Shown here piece after piece: positions 1 to 5,862 of a stretch of DNA of 5,862 nt (its first letter is position 1; each line of letters opens with the position of its first letter). The notes beneath the pieces are model-generated. The model saw nothing but the letters and a program-made list of their open reading frames with translations. It was not told where the DNA came from and did not search any database. A program made the translations under genes and the position numbers. The stretch is from an uncultured Litorilinea sp. (GTDB lineage Bacteria; Chloroflexota; Anaerolineae; Caldilineales; Caldilineaceae), in contig CAMPHP010000236.1 of assembly GCA_946885925.1 (NCBI GenBank), forward strand, positions 1-5,862. Direction: 5' to 3'.

Positions 1-347
1 ATGTATACCTCACATTGCTCGCAGAACAGGGTATTGTTGGTTTCACGCTCTTTATGATGCCTATGTTCTGGTGGATGGCACACACCGTGCGAGGAAAGCC
101 TGGACTTGAAGAGGAAGGACTATGGAGTCAGAAGCTCCTGTTTGTCATGTGGCTGTTCGTGCTTTCTGCGGTTGTTGTAAACAATTTTTCCAACATGAGA
201 GTCGTCTTCGGCTGGGGTCTATGGTGGATCGCGCTGGGTCTGATTTCGGGCGCACTCGAGCCTGTTTCCAAACAAGAATCCGCACAACTTTTACACGCAA
301 CAAGTGGTTACAGAAGAACAAATCTCATTGATTCCAGACCTGGTTGA
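1..347 (+). CDS. O-antigen ligase/polymerase-like membrane protein, C-terminal fragment (5' end outside window)
   Basis: The reading frame is open from base 3 to the TGA at 345-347, giving 114 codons of the end of a longer gene. It begins VYLTLLAEQGIVGF. This matches the conserved stretch of the O-antigen ligase/polymerase (Wzy/WaaL-type, Wzy_C) family, usually written HN-x-YL-x-x-LAE-x-G-x-x-G; the preceding His-Asn would lie just off the left edge. Three hydrophobic segments follow, at fragment residues about 11-28, 45-60 and 66-84, separated by a charged loop (GKPGLEEEGLWSQK), and then a polar tail of about 30 residues. Family members sit in the inner membrane and either polymerise repeat units or transfer glycan to an acceptor; a fragment cannot say which. 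The TTG at 15 is an internal Leu codon, not a start. The sulfotransferase gene begins 65 bp downstream on the same strand, consistent with a shared polysaccharide operon. Confidence 0.72.
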   Translation, partial: VYLTLLAEQGIVGFTLFMMPMFWWMAHTVRGKPGLEEEGLWSQKLLFVMWLFVLSAVVVNNFSNMRVVFGWGLWWIALGLISGALEPVSKQESAQLLHATSGYRRTNLIDSRPG

Positions 348-370
348 TTGCTAGAGCGGCTGACATTCAT

Positions 371-401
371 ATCTAACACAAGGATCATCTAGCACAAGGA
401 T
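371..401 (+). repeat. Imperfect tandem direct repeat (two 15-bp copies, 16-bp period)
   Basis: Copies at 371-385 (ATCTAACACAAGGAT) and 387-401 (ATCTAGCACAAGGAT) differ at one base, with one base between them. Each contains an AAGGA purine run resembling a Shine-Dalgarno core. The second AAGGA, at 396-400, lies 12 nt before the ATG at 413 and is the best ribosome-binding candidate for the sulfotransferase gene, although that spacing is long. It looks like a local slippage duplication in the leader. A regulatory role is not shown. Confidence 0.6.
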
Positions 402-412
402 AGTAGAAACCT

Positions 413-1393
413 ATGTCAAGAGCATCCCTCAGCCAGTCGATTGAACAGCTATGGCTATCTTGGTTAAATACTAACTGGTGGCGGCAATTTGCGAAACACG
501 GGCTCGGTTCAAAGATACGGCGCAACGATATGTTTGTAAAGCTTGATACGACTCGGCGCTATATCACGAGCGGCCTGGCATCTCAAAGGTATCCGGCCCA
601 GTTGGACGCTCTGACTACATTCTGCATCTTCATCGGGCATACAAAAAGCGGAGGCTCGCTGATTGGTTCATTACTGGACGCGCATCCAAATTCCATCCTG
701 GCAGATGAAGAGGATGTTCTCCATTATGTATCGAATGGCTTTAGCCTCCGACAGATTTGTTACATCCTTATCAAAGCATCACGACGAGATATGCGGAAAG
801 GGCGCATCACGGCACGGCGAATACAAGCATACTCGCTACATGTGCCAGGCCAATGGCAAGGCAGGTATAACAAATTGCAAGTGATCGGTGCTAGCAAGGC
901 TGGACCCTCTACGCAAAGACTCGGCAAGCATCCCGACTTGATTGACCGCCTTCGGCGCACCGTTGCAAAAGGCACAGCACGGAGAGACACGGGAGCGAAA
1001 AGTGATGTAAAGCTCATCCATGTGATCAGGAATCCGTACGATCCAATCAGCCTCATGATGATGCGAAGTGGTCGGAGCCAGCAGGATGCCATTGCACACT
1101 ACTTTGCATATTGCAGAACACTTGCGTCCATACGCGCGCAAACAAAACCATCTCACCTCTTTTCTGTCAGGTACGAGGAATTGATCAACGAACCGCGTGA
1201 GACTGTAACGAAGGTTTGCGAATTCCTGAACTTAACTGCAACGGATGACTATCTTGATGCTTGCCTTCGCATCCTTTCCCCTCGGCCCCAACAAAGCCGG
1301 CATCAGGTGGACTGGAACGCAGAAAACATTGACCTTGTACAGCAGCAAATTGGGCAGTTTGACTTTTTAGATGGATATGCTTACCACACATGA
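413..1393 (+). CDS. Sulfotransferase family protein (PAPS-dependent, predicted)
   Basis: A 326-residue predicted cytoplasmic sulfotransferase, which would move a sulfuryl group from PAPS to an acceptor hydroxyl or amine. The 5'-phosphosulfate-binding loop is visible at residues 72-92 (IFIGHTKSGGSLIGSLLDAHP), a Walker-A-like loop with K78, S79, G80, G81 and S82, followed by an acidic stretch (ADEEDVLHY). The 3'-phosphate-binding motif is at about residues 200-220 (KLIHVIRNPYDPISLMMMRSG), with R206 and S213 as likely contacts. The SVRYEELINEPRETVTKVCEFLNL stretch (251-274) resembles the C-terminal helix region common in this superfamily. About 70 residues precede the loop, with no signal peptide or membrane segment. 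ATG 413 is the first ATG after an in-frame TAG at 404-406, with AAGGA 12 nt upstream. It sits between an O-antigen ligase-like gene and a nucleotidyltransferase/kinase fusion, so a glycan, glycolipid or sugar precursor is the likely acceptor. The substrate is unknown; the fold call is fairly secure. Confidence 0.78.
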   Translation: MSRASLSQSIEQLWLSWLNTNWWRQFAKHGLGSKIRRNDMFVKLDTTRRYITSGLASQRYPAQLDALTTFCIFIGHTKSGGSLIGSLLDAHPNSILADEEDVLHYVSNGFSLRQICYILIKASRRDMRKGRITARRIQAYSLHVPGQWQGRYNKLQVIGASKAGPSTQRLGKHPDLIDRLRRTVAKGTARRDTGAKSDVKLIHVIRNPYDPISLMMMRSGRSQQDAIAHYFAYCRTLASIRAQTKPSHLFSVRYEELINEPRETVTKVCEFLNLTATDDYLDACLRILSPRPQQSRHQVDWNAENIDLVQQQIGQFDFLDGYAYHT

Positions 1394-1457
1394 GCTTTAT
1401 CTTGTGTAGTGACTAGTTGATTACGCAACGCACTTTAACGCAGCCAGAGATCTCTAC

Positions 1458-2996
1458 ATGACAATTGCACAGATGGCAAGCAAAATAACCAATAAAGTAG
1501 AACCGGCGAGTGCCGTGCACCCTGGATCCTTGATGTCCCTTTTCCAAGCGTTTGACCATCAGGCTATCCGCTATTGCCACTGGAAGAGCAACATCCGTCT
1601 TGAGCACGCCCTTGCTGGACAAACAGATCTTGATCTGCTTGTAGATCGCGCGCGCAGCCGCGCGTTTAGACAAATCCTGGAAGCGCACAATGTAAAGCCA
1701 CTCATCCCCCCACCAGGGAGAACATACCCGGCGATTGAGAGTTATCTAGGTTTTGACCGGACAGACGGCAGGCTCTTTCATCTACATGTCCATTATCAAC
1801 TGGTCTTGGGTGAACAGTACGTCAAGAACTACCGGATTCCAGTAGAGGAGTATGTTCTCAACTCCACGCGTTTTCTGCATGGCATTCGTGTCCCTTCGCC
1901 AGAATGGGAACTCATCATTCTTTCCATGCGTGCGCTGTTGAAATATCGGGATCGAAATGCCGTCCGCGACATTCTCGGCACACGTTTGCCGGGGTTGCCC
2001 AGCAACATACGGGCAGAATTTGAATGGCTGCTCAACCAAACCTCATTGCGCCAGGTATCGCAGGTATTGGACGAAGTCACAGCTATCCTGCCCGCAGATA
2101 TTGTGTGCGAGACGGTGGAAACTGTTGTTACGGATCCCCACCCAGGATTCAAACTCTTGCAGCTACGCCAGCGGTTACGCCGGGCGCTACGTCGCTATCA
2201 ACGCCGAAGCCGCTTTCACGCCTTCCTGCAATATAGCCATGAGCAATTCCTCCGGCACAAGCTGGTCCGCCGGATCTTACCAGAGCGCAGAATGACCCTG
2301 CGTACCGGCGGCCAAATCTTGGCATTTGTGGGTGCAGATGGCGCGGGAAAATCGACAATGGTGCGGGAAGTTCAGAAATGGTTGGCTTGGAAGGTGGATG
2401 TGCGCTCGCTTTACTTAGGCAGCAAGCAGCCAAGTCTACGCAGTAAGCTCGCATATCAAGGTGTGCGGCTGATGAGACGTAGTTGGCGTTTTGCCGCCTC
2501 TACCACTGGAGAACAGAGTATTATTGCACGTTTTTTCAATTTCCTGCTACAAGCAGGCATTGACGTTCATCATCTATCCACAGCCCAAGATCGCTACAAG
2601 CGCAGCCTTGAGGGCAGACGTAGAGCAGACAGCGGCTCCATCGTGATTTACGACCGCTTTCCCTTGGATGTCTCTTTGGATGGCCCAAAGATTCAGACCC
2701 AGGATAAAGAGCGCACACATAAACTTACCAGGACGATCGCGCACATGGAGCAGGAGCTTTACAGCAAAATCTCGCCCCCCGATCACTTTGTTTTGCTTGA
2801 TGTGAGTCCCGCTGTCTCCATGCAGCGCAAGCCCGACCATGATCCGGCTGCGGTCGCAACCAAAAGCCGAGTCATCCGCGCCCTGGCAACCAACGGAAAC
2901 CATGCAAGCAAGGCAAAAATTATCTGGATTGATGCGGATCGTCCTTTTGACGAAGTGTTAAGGGCGTTGAAGTGCGCGATATGGCAACTCCTATGA
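1458..2996 (+). CDS. Two-domain protein: nucleotidyltransferase-like N-terminus fused to thymidylate-kinase-like P-loop C-terminus
   Basis: A 512-residue protein with two recognisable halves. Residues 28-150 contain IRYCHWKSN (37-45), then GQTDLDLLVDRA (54-65) with the paired aspartates D57 and D59 expected of nucleotidyltransferase-fold metal binding, and FHLHVHYQLVLGE (107-119). This pattern resembles uncharacterised NTP_transf_5-type proteins. A very Arg-rich stretch follows (about 237-279). The C-terminal half begins at ILAFVGADGAGKST (287-300), a Walker A loop of thymidylate kinase type, with IVIYDRFPLD (395-404) carrying the DR motif and FVLLDVSPAVSMQRK (444-458) matching the segment before the kinase lid. 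Thymidylate kinases are about 200 residues, so this is not a housekeeping dTMP kinase; phosphorylation of another nucleotide or sugar is possible, but no substrate can be named. ATG 1458 is preceded by a weak AGAGA, and ATG 1533 (M26) would still keep both domains. The TGA overlaps an ATG at 2993 (ATGA). Confidence 0.75.
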   Translation: MTIAQMASKITNKVEPASAVHPGSLMSLFQAFDHQAIRYCHWKSNIRLEHALAGQTDLDLLVDRARSRAFRQILEAHNVKPLIPPPGRTYPAIESYLGFDRTDGRLFHLHVHYQLVLGEQYVKNYRIPVEEYVLNSTRFLHGIRVPSPEWELIILSMRALLKYRDRNAVRDILGTRLPGLPSNIRAEFEWLLNQTSLRQVSQVLDEVTAILPADIVCETVETVVTDPHPGFKLLQLRQRLRRALRRYQRRSRFHAFLQYSHEQFLRHKLVRRILPERRMTLRTGGQILAFVGADGAGKSTMVREVQKWLAWKVDVRSLYLGSKQPSLRSKLAYQGVRLMRRSWRFAASTTGEQSIIARFFNFLLQAGIDVHHLSTAQDRYKRSLEGRRRADSGSIVIYDRFPLDVSLDGPKIQTQDKERTHKLTRTIAHMEQELYSKISPPDHFVLLDVSPAVSMQRKPDHDPAAVATKSRVIRALATNGNHASKAKIIWIDADRPFDEVLRALKCAIWQLL

Positions 2997-3079
2997 ACAT
3001 GCTTTCACTCCATGCTTTCACTACAGGCCGGAGCAAATTCGCACAGGCCAGGGTGCAAATGCATGAGATACAAATAGAC

Positions 3080-3085
3080 AAGGAG
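3080..3085 (+). promoter_or_regulatory. Shine-Dalgarno site deciding the start of the P-loop kinase gene
   Basis: AAGGAG ends 9 nt before the ATG at 3095, with a second ATG directly after it at 3098. This is the strongest ribosome-binding match in the window. It places translation start just before the P-loop, as expected for small kinases of the MIEFVGAPGSGKTT type. Confidence 0.65.
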
Positions 3086-3094
3086 CAAGTGCTT

Positions 3095-3913
3095 ATGATG
3101 ATCGAATTTGTTGGCGCTCCTGGTTCGGGCAAAACGACCCTTGTACCAACCGTAATTGATTGGCTTGGCTCACAAGGGATACAAGCTTTCACAATTCCCG
3201 ACGCGGCCCGCCTTTTTGCAAGCCGCACATTTGCGGGCAAGCAGATCCAATGGATGCTGCCAGAGCATCTCCATCGTCCCGCGCTATGGCAGATCTTCTA
3301 CTACTTCAGCGTGGCATATCGCATCAGATTCTTGGCAACACATCCGCATCTCGTGTGGTATGTCATCAGTTCACAAATACAGAGACCAGAATCTGCCGAT
3401 CTTCGACAACGGCAAGTGCTTCACTGGTTCTTTCGTATGGTTGGCTATACGGAGTTTCTTTCTGCACATACCCGACAAGACGAAGCCATTATCGTTGATG
3501 AGGGATTCATTCATCGAGTTGTCCAGCTATTTACATCGGATGCACAAGCGGCAGATCCTACAAGTGTCTCGCGCTATATGGACTTAGTCCCACAGCCCAA
3601 CTTGGTCATTGCCGTCCGCGCGCCTCGGGAGATTTGCGAACGGCGCATATACCTGCGCGGATTGTGGGATCGCTCTCGAACTAAGAAGCCAGAACAAATA
3701 TCCCAGTTCGTCGCCAATGCTCATCAAGTGGTCAACCTGGCTGTAGAGCACATCCGGAAGCAAGGATGGCCCCTGATCGAAATCGACAACAGTGGTGACG
3801 ATCCATCCTGGGCACAAGAGCAACTTCGTTCAAAACTAGCTCATGTACTGCCTCTCCCTTCACGTCAGATGAGAGTATGGGCAGCATCACAAGCGCAAGC
3901 ACAAAGAGGCTAA
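3095..3913 (+). CDS. P-loop NTPase, small-molecule-kinase-like, substrate unknown
   Basis: A 272-residue predicted cytoplasmic P-loop protein. Residues 7-15 (GAPGSGKTT) form a Walker A motif directly after the first beta strand (MIEFV). AIIVDEG (131-137) gives a strand ending in an acidic pair, a plausible Walker B or catalytic acid. LVIAVRAPREICERRIYLRG (170-189) resembles the strand, P-x-x-x-x-x-R-R segment and Arg-rich lid of adenylate- and thymidylate-kinase relatives, and LIEIDNSGD (227-235) is a typical final strand. Start choice: the frame is open back to GTG 2972 (41 extra residues), which would overlap the previous gene by 25 nt and has AAGGG 7 nt upstream; ATG 2993 would make an ATGA overlap. 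I prefer 3095 because AAGGAG lies 9 nt upstream and the extension carries no recognisable motif. ATG 3098 is equally usable. A kinase acting in glycan or precursor modification is inferred from context; an ATPase without kinase activity is possible. Confidence 0.7.
   Translation: MMIEFVGAPGSGKTTLVPTVIDWLGSQGIQAFTIPDAARLFASRTFAGKQIQWMLPEHLHRPALWQIFYYFSVAYRIRFLATHPHLVWYVISSQIQRPESADLRQRQVLHWFFRMVGYTEFLSAHTRQDEAIIVDEGFIHRVVQLFTSDAQAADPTSVSRYMDLVPQPNLVIAVRAPREICERRIYLRGLWDRSRTKKPEQISQFVANAHQVVNLAVEHIRKQGWPLIEIDNSGDDPSWAQEQLRSKLAHVLPLPSRQMRVWAASQAQAQRG
3904..3909 (+). promoter_or_regulatory. Shine-Dalgarno site for the GTG-started phosphotransferase gene
   Basis: AAGAGG lies inside the last codons of the upstream kinase gene and ends 8 nt before GTG 3918. 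It supports the GTG start and suggests that ribosomes finishing at the TAA (3911-3913) can reinitiate nearby. Confidence 0.5.
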
Positions 3914-3917
3914 CAAC

Positions 3918-5015
3918 GTGACTTACGCCCTTGGTCTTTTTTACCTGCCACGTCCCGGAAGAGTGGCACAATATTTGAAAGCTAAACTAGGCTCACCCCG
4001 TATCGGAGCTCGTACGGCGGAGGAGGTACTCGCCTGCTATGGTCTGAAGCTAGTAAAGCCGCCGCGCAACCTGCCCTTTGGGTGGCGCAGTCGCAACGTG
4101 ATTGTCGAGACATCAAGCGGAAACAAAGTGCTCAAACTTTATCGCTCAGGCTGGCAGCTTCCCGCTATCCGCCACGAACATTCGATCATCAGCCGCCTCA
4201 ACAGCGTACATTTTCCTGCACCACGCCTGTTGACGACACAGGCGAGTGAGACGGTTACTAGCCATGATGGCATGTTCTATGGACTCTTTGACTACCTTGA
4301 AGGTACAAATCTCGCATCCAGCATTCTACTGCGTTCTCAACAACGCTCCCTGAGGGCCGCGACGGGCAGAATTTTGGCCGAGTTCCATCACAAACTCGAC
4401 GGCTTTCAACCAAGTGGAGAGCATCATCTCGGCTATAAATCATTAACTCAAGCACGCCAACGAGATTGGGCATGGCACGAAACGCAATTGCGGGAGCTAC
4501 CTGACAGGAGCGAACACATTGTAGATCCGCGCGACCGGGCAAATGCAAGATGGTTGGCCCAAAACGCAGACCGTATCAGTGAGCGTTTGGCTCACATGGG
4601 CGAGCTTGTCGAGAACGTTCAGTTGCCCCGTCTTGTGATCCATGGTGATTTTGGCATCCATAATGTCACCTATCACCACGACGGAACCCTGACCATGCAC
4701 GATTTCGAACTAGCTCGTGTCGAATGGCGGCTGATTGACATCGTGGTTGTCCTCTCGCGACTACGCCTGGAGCATAGCTACGAATTTATGGCAGCCTATC
4801 AAGCGAAATACCCCTTGACAGCAGAAGAGTGGCATTTTCTGCCAGAAGTCTGGCAGCTCTACAAACTAAGTGGTGCCATTTCCTACTGGAATACCTATGT
4901 GGAACATGGCGGCAGCTATCGGCTAACCGCAGCGCGTGCACGCATTGACGATGCAGACTGGGTACTCGCCAATAGAAGAGCCTTGTTGAACTTCAAAGAA
5001 CGATTCGAGACATAA
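3918..5015 (+). CDS. Aminoglycoside phosphotransferase/choline kinase-fold protein (APH superfamily)
   Basis: A 365-residue protein with a complete-looking small-molecule kinase core. VLKLYRSG (71-78) supplies the nucleotide-binding lysine K73, with E87 in RHEHSI as the probable helix-C partner. YGLFDYLEGTNL (121-132) fits the interlobe hinge. LVIHGDFGIHN (239-249) is the catalytic loop, with D244 as base and N249 as metal ligand, and MHDFELARVEWRLIDI (260-275) is the DFG-equivalent, with D262 and E264. About 55 N-terminal residues come before the first kinase strand; there is no membrane segment. The family transfers the ATP gamma-phosphate to hydroxyls of sugars, aminoglycosides, choline, homoserine and others. 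In this polysaccharide locus a sugar or lipid-linked intermediate is a better guess than an antibiotic, so I do not call it a resistance gene. It starts with GTG 4 nt after the upstream TAA, with AAGAGG 8 nt before, which suggests translational coupling. Its stop is 3 nt before the glycosyltransferase ATG. Confidence 0.8.
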   Translation: MTYALGLFYLPRPGRVAQYLKAKLGSPRIGARTAEEVLACYGLKLVKPPRNLPFGWRSRNVIVETSSGNKVLKLYRSGWQLPAIRHEHSIISRLNSVHFPAPRLLTTQASETVTSHDGMFYGLFDYLEGTNLASSILLRSQQRSLRAATGRILAEFHHKLDGFQPSGEHHLGYKSLTQARQRDWAWHETQLRELPDRSEHIVDPRDRANARWLAQNADRISERLAHMGELVENVQLPRLVIHGDFGIHNVTYHHDGTLTMHDFELARVEWRLIDIVVVLSRLRLEHSYEFMAAYQAKYPLTAEEWHFLPEVWQLYKLSGAISYWNTYVEHGGSYRLTAARARIDDADWVLANRRALLNFKERFET

Positions 5016-5018
5016 CGT

Positions 5019-5862
5019 ATGGCAAAACCAATCCGTGTGCTCATGATCGTCCGTCTATTTTATCCTTGGGTTGGTGGCATGGAACGCCAGGCACATAAGC
5101 TTGCCAAGAGCCTTATCAAACGAGGTGTTGCCGTCGAAATCAGCACGGGCTGGTGGTTCCGCGGCACCCCCCAACATGAGCAGATCGACGGTATCCCCGT
5201 TACCCGCAACACCACCTTGTGGGAGTTCTTTGGCATCAAGGGGTTACGCAAGTTTGGTGGCTATCTCTATATCGTCTCACTACTCTGGCATCTCTGGCGC
5301 AAGCGCAACGAGTATGACCTGATTCATATTCACGGACTCAACTATCACACATTTGCCGCTGTACTTGCTGGCAAATGGTTTGGGAGAGGCACGCTGACAA
5401 AGCTTGCAAACAGTGGACAGGCCAGCGACATTGATAAGATGCGTCAAAACAAAAAACTTATGTTCACCCAACAAATGCTTCCAATGGCGCTTGAATCTGA
5501 TCGCTTTATCGCCATCAACAAGGATATTGTCAACGAGTTAAAGGCCGCCGGTGTACCCCACCAAAAGATCATCAAGCTCACCAATGGTGTTGAGGTAGAC
5601 GAGATCGTCGCCAAAGAGGATTACACCCTTGGCAGCCCAATCCGCATCGTCTTCGTCGGCAGGCTTCATGAACAAAAAGGGGTTGATACGCTGCTCAACG
5701 CTTTTCAACTGCTCTTGGAGAGTTACGCGCAGAGGTCACTCTCTCTGCAACTAATCGGTGATGGACCGCTACGCAACGAACTTGTCACGCTGGCAGAGCG
5801 GCTGGGCGTTATGCCCCACGTGGATTTTGTGGGTCTATCGGATCAAGTGATGGCGTACTTAC
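5019..5862 (+). CDS. Glycosyltransferase family 4 protein, N-terminal part (3' end outside window)
   Basis: The frame from ATG 5019 is open to the right edge, giving 281 codons of a protein that would normally be about 370-420 residues. The GT-B, GT4 pattern is clear. IRVLMIVRLFYPWVGGMERQAHKLAKSL (5-32) carries the GG-x-E-R nucleotide-sugar-side loop of the N-terminal Rossmann domain. YDLIHIHG (99-106) is the typical second-half strand. IIKLTNGVEVDEI (184-196) is the domain linker. IVFVGRLHEQKGVDTLL (210-226) opens the C-terminal domain with R215 and K220, the usual donor-phosphate contacts. LIGDGPLRNEL (245-255) and HVDFVGL (267-273) follow. The E-x7-E donor-binding motif should lie just beyond the edge. 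Such enzymes add a sugar from a nucleotide-activated donor at the cytoplasmic membrane face; donor and acceptor cannot be read. The ATG is 3 nt after the phosphotransferase stop, with only a weak GAGA 8 nt upstream, so coupling to the previous gene is likely. Confidence 0.88.
   Translation, partial: MAKPIRVLMIVRLFYPWVGGMERQAHKLAKSLIKRGVAVEISTGWWFRGTPQHEQIDGIPVTRNTTLWEFFGIKGLRKFGGYLYIVSLLWHLWRKRNEYDLIHIHGLNYHTFAAVLAGKWFGRGTLTKLANSGQASDIDKMRQNKKLMFTQQMLPMALESDRFIAINKDIVNELKAAGVPHQKIIKLTNGVEVDEIVAKEDYTLGSPIRIVFVGRLHEQKGVDTLLNAFQLLLESYAQRSLSLQLIGDGPLRNELVTLAERLGVMPHVDFVGLSDQVMAYL

Noticed and set aside
344..375. Possible sigma-70 promoter between the O-antigen ligase-like gene and the sulfotransferase gene (TTGATT or TTGCTA with a TATCTA-like -10).
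   Set aside because: The -10 match is poor (about half of the consensus) and several equally weak alternatives exist; it is not distinguishable from chance.
760..1156. Minus-strand open frames of about 110 codons opposite the sulfotransferase gene, and similar ones opposite the other genes.
   Set aside because: They lie wholly opposite genes with clear family motifs, have no recognisable motifs themselves and read as Arg/Cys/Ser-rich shadow translations.
1394..1457. Gap before the fusion gene with three ACGCA words (near 1423, 1428 and 1438) and the palindrome AGAGATCTCT (1446-1455), considered as operator or terminator.
   Set aside because: The words are short and unevenly spaced, the palindrome has no loop or T-run, and no rho-independent terminator shape is present.
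1624..1665. Inverted repeat CAGATC-TT-GATCTG and the nearby CGCGCG-rich stretch inside the fusion gene.
   Set aside because: Both fall on the codons for the conserved TDLDLLVDRARSRA segment, the arms are only 6 bp, and protein coding explains them.
3918..5015. Antibiotic (aminoglycoside) resistance gene.
   Set aside because: Only the general APH fold motifs are visible; the operon context is polysaccharide biosynthesis and there are no mobile-element signatures nearby.
413..5015. Lasso-peptide or other RiPP cluster, since sulfotransferase-, kinase- and nucleotidyltransferase-like proteins can occur as tailoring enzymes there.
   Set aside because: No precursor peptide, leader peptidase, PqqD-like or asparagine-synthetase-like gene is seen, and the flanking genes are glycan assembly genes.
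1..5862. CRISPR arrays, tRNA genes, insertion-sequence ends or attachment sites.
   Set aside because: No regularly spaced repeats, cloverleaf-like sequence, transposase fragment or long terminal inverted repeats were seen on reading both strands.

Overview
The window is a single-strand bacterial gene run. Six protein-coding genes lie on the + strand with short gaps, no tRNA or rRNA is visible, and no convincing terminator separates them. The content is that of a surface-polysaccharide (exopolysaccharide, capsule or O-antigen type) biosynthesis locus. It opens with the C-terminal end of an O-antigen ligase/polymerase-like membrane protein and ends in a GT4-type glycosyltransferase cut by the right edge. 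Base composition is moderate and starts include both ATG and GTG. I cannot place the organism reliably; an environmental bacterium with a large polysaccharide repertoire fits, but no marker gene fixes the phylum.

Layout: 1-347, tail of the Wzy/WaaL-like membrane protein. 348-412, a short gap holding an imperfect 15-bp direct repeat with a 16-bp period. 413-1393, a PAPS-type sulfotransferase. 1394-1457, a short gap with nothing convincing. 1458-2996, a two-domain protein joining a nucleotidyltransferase-like N-terminal half to a thymidylate-kinase-like P-loop C-terminal half. 3095-3913, a small P-loop kinase-like protein; an in-frame opening extends to 2972, but the Shine-Dalgarno site and the P-loop position favour 3095. 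3918-5015, an aminoglycoside-phosphotransferase/choline-kinase-fold protein. 5019 to the right edge, a GT4 glycosyltransferase.

The last three genes are very tightly packed (gaps of 4 and 3 nt), so translational coupling is likely. The most notable feature is the block from 413 to 5015. It encodes one predicted sulfuryl-transfer enzyme followed by three successive proteins with intact-looking nucleotide-dependent phosphoryl-transfer motifs, all between a polymerase/ligase-like gene and a glycosyltransferase. My inference is that this is a modification module that sulfates and/or phosphorylates a sugar, lipid or glycan intermediate. The actual substrates cannot be read from the sequence, and none of the four can be given a gene symbol with confidence.
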